A DNA stretch of 28,555 nt, from positions 1 through 28,555 of the forward strand of contig JAISPH010000015.1 of NCBI GenBank assembly GCA_031275035.1, in the 5' to 3' direction. A program made the translations under genes and the position numbers. Origin of the DNA: Treponema sp. (lineage in GTDB: Bacteria > Spirochaetota > Spirochaetia > Treponematales > Breznakiellaceae). Numbering within the stretch: position 1 is the stretch's first letter; each line of letters starts with the position of its first letter. The notes under the pieces were generated by a model, which saw nothing but the letters and a program-made list of their open reading frames with translations, did no database searches and was not told the origin of the DNA. This document shows positions 24,226-28,555 of this stretch, piece by piece.

Positions 24226-25605
24226 ATGCAGCCGGCCATCTCGGTAAAAAATCTTTGTAAAACATACCGCCTTTATAACGGCAGCCGCAGCCGTCTGAAA
24301 CAGGCGCTTCTGGGCTGGACCGGCAGGCGCTGGTACAACAACTTTAAAGCGCTTGACAATGTAAGCCTGGACGTTCTGCCTGGGGAATGTATGGGGATTC
24401 TGGGCCGCAACGGGTCCGGCAAGTCTACGCTGCTGCAGCTTATCGCGGGAATCCTTTCTCCTACGGGCGGAAACGTTACGGTTAACGGCAGACTTGCCGC
24501 CCTGCTGGAACTGGGCGCGGGCTTTGCGCCGAACTACAGCGGGATGGAAAACATCTTCTTCTATGCGGCTATCCTGGGCCTGAACGCTCGGCAAACGCGG
24601 GAACGGCTGGATGAGATTATAGCTTTTGCGGATATCGGCGAATACATAAAGCAGCCGGTGCGTACATACTCCAGTGGTATGTATATACGCTTGGCCTTTG
24701 CCGTAAACGCCTGTATCAGGCCGGATGTGCTTATTATTGACGAGGCTCTAGCGGTGGGGGACGCGCCCTTTCAGGCAAAATGTTATAAATACCTGCGCGG
24801 TCTTTTGGCGGACGGCGCGGCGATTTTGTTTGTGTCACATGAACTGAGTGTTGTAAGAAGTTTTTGCAAAAAAGCCCTGTGGCTTAAAGAAGGGAAGACA
24901 AACGGTTTGGGCGATACCAGAGATGTTGCGCAGCAGTACCACGAGTACTGTTTGGCATTAGGTGGCCTGCCCAAGGTTACAGAAAAAGTACGGGACTTTT
25001 CCCTTGATGCCGGTAAAATTAAAACCGCCAGGGAACATGCTTTAGGTCCACCGGTTTACAGGAAACTCCTTGATGGGGCTGCTACATTTAAGAAAGCCTC
25101 TGATTCCTGTTCCTGCGGTGATGGCGATGTATGTATAAGAAATATTATTTTTACAGGTGAAGACAACAAAGCAAAAAACGTATTTGCCTATGGGGAACTT
25201 GTTACAATATATGTTTTGACAGAAGCAACCAGGGATATTGATGATGAGTTTATGCTGACATTACATTTATCCAGATTTGACAAAGAAAAAATTTTAGTCA
25301 TTTCAAATTCAAATAATATAAAAAAAATACACTGTCGGTCAGATGAATATCGTGTATTATCCATGTCATTTCCTGTCAATGTAAAGCATGGCGAATATTA
25401 TTGCAGTATTTCCATCAAGAGCGGCATTAACGGAACGCTTTTTTCAGACACGGGGGAATTCGATTCGTACAGGCAGATTAGTTGGCACGAAATTCATCAC
25501 TATCCCTTTGTAACGGTTCTTCCCGCGTCCGTAGTATTTGCCGATAATGTGCATCTTATGCAGCATCTTGACATTTTCAATTTTGAGGAACAAATTTATG
25601 TTTAA
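24226..25605 (+). CDS. Polysaccharide ABC transporter ATP-binding protein with C-terminal glycan-binding-like domain (Wzt-like)
   Basis: A 459-aa ATPase. The ATPase domain spans residues 1-250: Walker A GRNGSGKS (60-67), the LLELGAGF stretch typical of Wzt/TagH, signature YSSGM (148-152), Walker B LIIDEA (169-174) and H-loop VSHE (203-206). Residues about 285-459 form an additional beta-rich domain like the C-terminal carbohydrate-binding domain of Wzt proteins, which recognises the terminally modified end of an O-polysaccharide before export. The ATG at 24226 directly precedes the conserved start; a GTG at 24220 is possible. The last 8 nt overlap the following radical SAM gene, so the exporter and the radical SAM genes are one transcription and translation unit. 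Confidence 0.88.
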   Translation: MQPAISVKNLCKTYRLYNGSRSRLKQALLGWTGRRWYNNFKALDNVSLDVLPGECMGILGRNGSGKSTLLQLIAGILSPTGGNVTVNGRLAALLELGAGFAPNYSGMENIFFYAAILGLNARQTRERLDEIIAFADIGEYIKQPVRTYSSGMYIRLAFAVNACIRPDVLIIDEALAVGDAPFQAKCYKYLRGLLADGAAILFVSHELSVVRSFCKKALWLKEGKTNGLGDTRDVAQQYHEYCLALGGLPKVTEKVRDFSLDAGKIKTAREHALGPPVYRKLLDGAATFKKASDSCSCGDGDVCIRNIIFTGEDNKAKNVFAYGELVTIYVLTEATRDIDDEFMLTLHLSRFDKEKILVISNSNNIKKIHCRSDEYRVLSMSFPVNVKHGEYYCSISIKSGINGTLFSDTGEFDSYRQISWHEIHHYPFVTVLPASVVFADNVHLMQHLDIFNFEEQIYV

Positions 25606-26776
25606 CCCAAAAAAATGCATGAACCCGTGGACCGATCTCCAGATAAACTATGATGGTACCTATGGCGTATGCTGTTATCATGTTCCGTTTCAGCGGGAAA
25701 CAGATGATCTTGCGGCGCTCTGGAATTCTGATGCGGTAAAGGAAATGCGCGAAAATATTATCAATTACGATAAAATCGATTCTATTTGTCATCATTGTGC
25801 CATGCACAGAATGTCATTCGTTAATTTGTCGGATGAATATTTTAAGAACGCATTAGATTTTATTGATGATAAAATGATAAAACAGAAGCGAAATATAGCT
25901 TTGGCAAAGAAAAATTTTGATGAAAAAAGAATAAATACGGATCATCGACCCGTAAAAATATATTTGAATTTTGGGATGAAGTGCAACTTGTCTTGTATTA
26001 TGTGTTCTCAAATGAATCTGCGAAAACAGCACAAAGAAATTCTTAATCCTGAATTCCTTTTTAAACAGGTTGATTTTTTGTCCCACGCCAGTGAGATTAC
26101 TATTATTGGGGGAGAGCCTTTTGTATTAAAACCGGCCCTTGACTTTTTGAATTTTTGTTCCGAACACAAGGAGCTGAAAAATACCCAATTTAATATTACC
26201 ACAAATGGAACAGTGATAGACAGGCATATTGATCTATTAAAAAAATTTAAGCATCTTTTTGTATCTTTTAGTATTGATTCTTATGGGAAATACTATGAAA
26301 AAATCCGCCTCGGCGCCACATGGGAAAAGGTAAGCAAAAATGTCGAAATGATTCACAAAAATTCGAAACAACATTCCGGCTGGCTCACTCCTTCTATTGG
26401 ATCTATTGTTATGAAATCAGGTTTGCCGGGGTTATATGATTTATGTAAATGGGCTGTTTCAAATAAATTGGCATTGGGTTTTGGTCGTGTATTTGATGAC
26501 GCGGATCCTTCAATCAAAAAGGAAAATATTTTTGAATATCCTAATGAACTTGATGATATTCCAGAATGGCAGAATATATTTCGGGATTGTATCGCTTTTT
26601 TATATAAAAACAACTATGATACGCCGGCAAACCAGCTATACTGGTATTTTTCTTCCATAACCATGGGAGAAATCTATAAAATTCAACGGGACATCCTTCT
26701 AAAATCCCGGTGGAGAAGATTGGGGATAGCACTTGGGATCGTAAAAAAACATGATTTTGAATACGAAAAAAAGTAA
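25598..26776 (+). CDS. Radical SAM enzyme with N-terminal SPASM-like module (paralogue 1)
   Basis: A 392-aa protein with an unusual domain order. Residues 1-75 hold a SPASM-like cysteine set: Cys7 in KCMNPWTDLQINYDGTYG, Cys25-Cys26, and Cys64-x2-Cys67. Residues about 118-340 are a radical SAM core: CNLSCIMC (Cys129, Cys133, Cys136) for the SAM cluster, GGEP (171-174) for SAM methionine binding, TTNGT (201-205) and SIDS (225-228). Usually SPASM follows the core. Radical SAM/SPASM proteins modify peptides or, less often, sugars; the substrate is unknown. GAGGAA (25585-25590) precedes the ATG, which lies inside the end of the exporter ATPase gene. A closely similar gene starts at 28308. Confidence 0.85.
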   Translation: MFNPKKCMNPWTDLQINYDGTYGVCCYHVPFQRETDDLAALWNSDAVKEMRENIINYDKIDSICHHCAMHRMSFVNLSDEYFKNALDFIDDKMIKQKRNIALAKKNFDEKRINTDHRPVKIYLNFGMKCNLSCIMCSQMNLRKQHKEILNPEFLFKQVDFLSHASEITIIGGEPFVLKPALDFLNFCSEHKELKNTQFNITTNGTVIDRHIDLLKKFKHLFVSFSIDSYGKYYEKIRLGATWEKVSKNVEMIHKNSKQHSGWLTPSIGSIVMKSGLPGLYDLCKWAVSNKLALGFGRVFDDADPSIKKENIFEYPNELDDIPEWQNIFRDCIAFLYKNNYDTPANQLYWYFSSITMGEIYKIQRDILLKSRWRRLGIALGIVKKHDFEYEKK

Positions 26777-26788
26777 TTCAAGGAAAAT

Positions 26789-28231
26789 ATGGTGATTGTG
26801 AAATTTTCAGATTACAGCCACCACGCGGTTCTTACAAATACAACATGCAATTATCGCTGTTCTTATTGTTTTCAATCTTTTATAGACAAAAAGCAGAGGT
26901 CTTTTCTTGAGCAAAATCAGGACATGCTTATCAATTTTCTCTCCGATAAACTTCCCGCGATCATTCAAATTATCGGCGGTGAACCTGCTCTGGCCGCTGG
27001 TTTTGGAAAAGTTATTGACGCTCTGCCGCAGCACAAATGGTTTATTGTGACAAATCTTAGCCTAATACCGGAGTGGTATTTGCATAAAAATGTTTTATTC
27101 ATATATGCAGCTTACCATGACGAGTGTACCATGCTTGAGACGTTTTTTGAAAGGTGCAAAAGAATTCAGGAAAATAAAAAATCTTTAGTATGTAATTACA
27201 TTGTAAAACCTGAAAATGAATTTGCAAGTTTTGATGTATATTCAAAATTTTCCGATAACGGAATTCCTTTTGTTTTGATACCAAAAATGAATAATGAATA
27301 TTTTTCTTCCGCGTTTATTGTAAAATTGATTAATGAATATAGGACTAATTTACAGACAAACGCCTGCTTTTTTCAAACCTACAACAAGAAATACACCCGC
27401 CTTTGTCCTGCGGGTACTCGAAATAGTTTTGTGGTAAACCATGACGGATCGTTGTGTGTCTGTAATGCAAGGTTAAATACAAAAATTTCTGGCGATGCAA
27501 GCATTATAAAGCCATCTTTTTATAGTAACAGCAGGGTTTGTACATTTGAAATTTGCCGCTGTATGGTTGATTTTTTTGCGGGGCACATGCCGGTAAATGA
27601 CAATGAGTATTGGGAAGAATTTATCGATACCGGAGTTCTTAAAGAACCCTCAAAAAAAGAATTACTTGATTTTGTTGTAAGGATGCAATGGGATCCTGCT
27701 GGATTGACCCATGATAATCCGAAGCGGGTTAATTTGTTTGACGAGGATGCGTTAAACAAGATATATGGACATGCATCATATAGTCCAAGGACCAAAATGG
27801 GGGGGGGCAAAATCTTAGATGTTAAACATGCCGCTGAATTTTTTGGCAGACTGCCTATAGAGGAAAGCGCTTTTACATATTTTGGGGCGAAAGATTATTA
27901 TTACACCCCCTGGATTAATATACCGGCGTTAAGACAGTATGTTCAAAAGCTGACATTTTCCTTTAACGGTCAAAATCAACGATTTTTATGCATTATTCAA
28001 GACGTTGATTGTAATATGTTGGCTCAATTTGTATATAAAGGGGGATGGGGGAATGCTGCATATTCGGTTTTTTTAGCAAAGAATATCGAAAAGATCAGGC
28101 TTCTTCTATATCCGGCAGAGAATACGAATTTCAAGCTCCCGGACTCTTTTTCTATTAGTAGTGATTCGCCCCTGAAAGACATTATATGGACTGCTGTAAA
28201 AAACAAAAAGCTGAGTTATGAGGTTTCCTGA
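26789..28231 (+). CDS. Radical SAM protein with auxiliary-cluster cysteines and unknown C-terminal domain
   Basis: A 480-aa protein. The radical SAM motif CNYRCSYC (Cys20, Cys24, Cys27) is very near the N-terminus, followed by IIGGEP (61-66) and a strand ending FIVTNL. Downstream lies a SPASM/twitch-like set: Cys193, CPAG (Cys206), CVC (Cys223, Cys225) and Cys251, Cys256, Cys258, probably holding one or two auxiliary clusters. Residues about 270-480 have no recognised domain; the last part looks beta-rich with aromatic patches (DYYYTPWINIPAL). The ATG has AAGGA upstream and follows the first radical SAM gene by 12 nt. The stop TGA shares its A with the ATG of a 26-codon ORF. Substrate unknown. 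Confidence 0.8.
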   Translation: MVIVKFSDYSHHAVLTNTTCNYRCSYCFQSFIDKKQRSFLEQNQDMLINFLSDKLPAIIQIIGGEPALAAGFGKVIDALPQHKWFIVTNLSLIPEWYLHKNVLFIYAAYHDECTMLETFFERCKRIQENKKSLVCNYIVKPENEFASFDVYSKFSDNGIPFVLIPKMNNEYFSSAFIVKLINEYRTNLQTNACFFQTYNKKYTRLCPAGTRNSFVVNHDGSLCVCNARLNTKISGDASIIKPSFYSNSRVCTFEICRCMVDFFAGHMPVNDNEYWEEFIDTGVLKEPSKKELLDFVVRMQWDPAGLTHDNPKRVNLFDEDALNKIYGHASYSPRTKMGGGKILDVKHAAEFFGRLPIEESAFTYFGAKDYYYTPWINIPALRQYVQKLTFSFNGQNQRFLCIIQDVDCNMLAQFVYKGGWGNAAYSVFLAKNIEKIRLLLYPAENTNFKLPDSFSISSDSPLKDIIWTAVKNKKLSYEVS

Positions 28232-28311
28232 TGTACAGGTTTCTTTTTATAAGATCCTTTTTTGATAAGTTAGAAGAAATACCTCTTTATAAAAGTGTTA
28301 AGAGAAAATGA
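28231..28311 (+). CDS. 26-codon micro-ORF fused by stop/start overlaps to both neighbours
   Basis: The reading frame ATG (28231) to TGA (28309-28311) encodes a 26-residue peptide beginning MYRFLFIRSF, with six aromatic residues, a central acidic DKLEE segment and a basic end KSVKRK. Its ATG shares a base with the TGA of the upstream radical SAM gene (TGATG), and its TGA is embedded in the ATG of the downstream gene (ATGA). This arrangement suggests translational coupling and a real gene. It could be a precursor peptide for the radical SAM enzymes, a small membrane-active protein, or only a coupling device. The size is below the range where coding statistics help. Confidence 0.5.
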   Translation: MYRFLFIRSFFDKLEEIPLYKSVKRK

Positions 28312-28555
28312 ATAGGCATATATTTAAAGCGGAAAACTGTATAAACCCCTGGACCGAATTACAGATCAACAATAATTTTGGTTCTTTTGGTATATGTTGT
28401 TATAGCTCTCCGTTTCAAGGTACAATCAATGATTTTGCTTATTTGTGGAATTCTGACCAAGTTCAACAGATGCGGAAAAATATAGCAAGATATGATGTTC
28501 TTGATTCTATATGCCATCGTTGTACCATGCATAGAATGCTGCCCAATAATTCATT
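28308..28555 (+). CDS. Radical SAM enzyme with N-terminal SPASM-like module (paralogue 2, cut by window end)
   Basis: Only the first 82 codons are in the window. They match the N-terminal module of the 25598-26776 gene: Cys11 in NCINPWTELQIN, Cys30-Cys31, a LWNSD segment, and Cys69-x2-Cys72 followed by TMHRM, against Cys7, Cys25-Cys26, LWNSD and Cys64-x2-Cys67 with AMHRM in the first gene. The spacing of the second half (37 residues from Cys-Cys to the last pair) is identical. A radical SAM core presumably follows outside the window. The ATG at 28308 overlaps the stop of the micro-ORF and has AAGAGA just ahead. Confidence 0.8.
   Translation, partial: MNRHIFKAENCINPWTELQINNNFGSFGICCYSSPFQGTINDFAYLWNSDQVQQMRKNIARYDVLDSICHRCTMHRMLPNNS

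Noticed and set aside
1..28555. tRNA, rRNA, CRISPR arrays, insertion-sequence transposases, integrases
   Set aside because: None was recognised on reading the sequence; no regularly spaced repeats and no transposase-like protein were seen.

Overview
The window looks like chromosomal DNA of a host-associated spirochaete, most likely a Treponema relative of the kind found in termite guts. This is inferred from gene content: a complete Rnf operon, a grpE-dnaK-dnaJ cluster, a Treponema-style lipoprotein with GTFTMSGG repeats, a fibronectin-like surface protein fragment, and many dispersed perfect palindromes between genes. No rRNA, tRNA, CRISPR array, transposase or integrase was recognised. The first 21 kb is GC-rich; from about 21.3 kb to the end the sequence is clearly more AT-rich, which suggests acquired DNA.

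Positions 1-6160 are on the plus strand. In order they hold a surface-protein fragment (5' end cut), a large lipoprotein (coiled coil plus beta-helix repeats), a TM2-domain protein, a four-helix membrane protein, a THUMP-type rRNA methyltransferase followed closely by a TetR regulator, and a TPR-SUFU protein with its own promoter and a structured leader.

Positions 6194-18169 are on the minus strand. Read in the direction of transcription: a TauE/SafE permease; grpE, dnaK and dnaJ, separated by gaps full of hairpins; then rnfC-D-G-E-A-B. The rnf genes sit behind a good sigma-70-like promoter, and four of their junctions are 4-nt stop/start overlaps. A DUF815 AAA+ ATPase overlaps the end of rnfB. 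Rnf couples ferredoxin oxidation by NAD+ to Na+ or H+ export and is typical of anaerobic fermenters and acetogens. A histone-deacetylase-like amidohydrolase (+), uppP (-) and a VanZ-like gene (+) follow.

From about 21.3 kb there are two accessory units. The first (21311-22974) is an ABC/OLD-like ATPase overlapping a small TOPRIM-like protein, which resembles two-gene phage-defence modules. The second (23412 to the window end) is a polysaccharide-type ABC exporter (Wzm/Wzt-like) coupled to radical SAM enzymes. Two of these are paralogues that carry a SPASM-like cysteine module at the N-terminus, the reverse of the usual order. Between the second and third radical SAM genes lies a 26-codon ORF that overlaps both neighbours by stop/start fusion. 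This exporter, radical SAM and micro-ORF unit is the best candidate for an undescribed system; it continues past the window.
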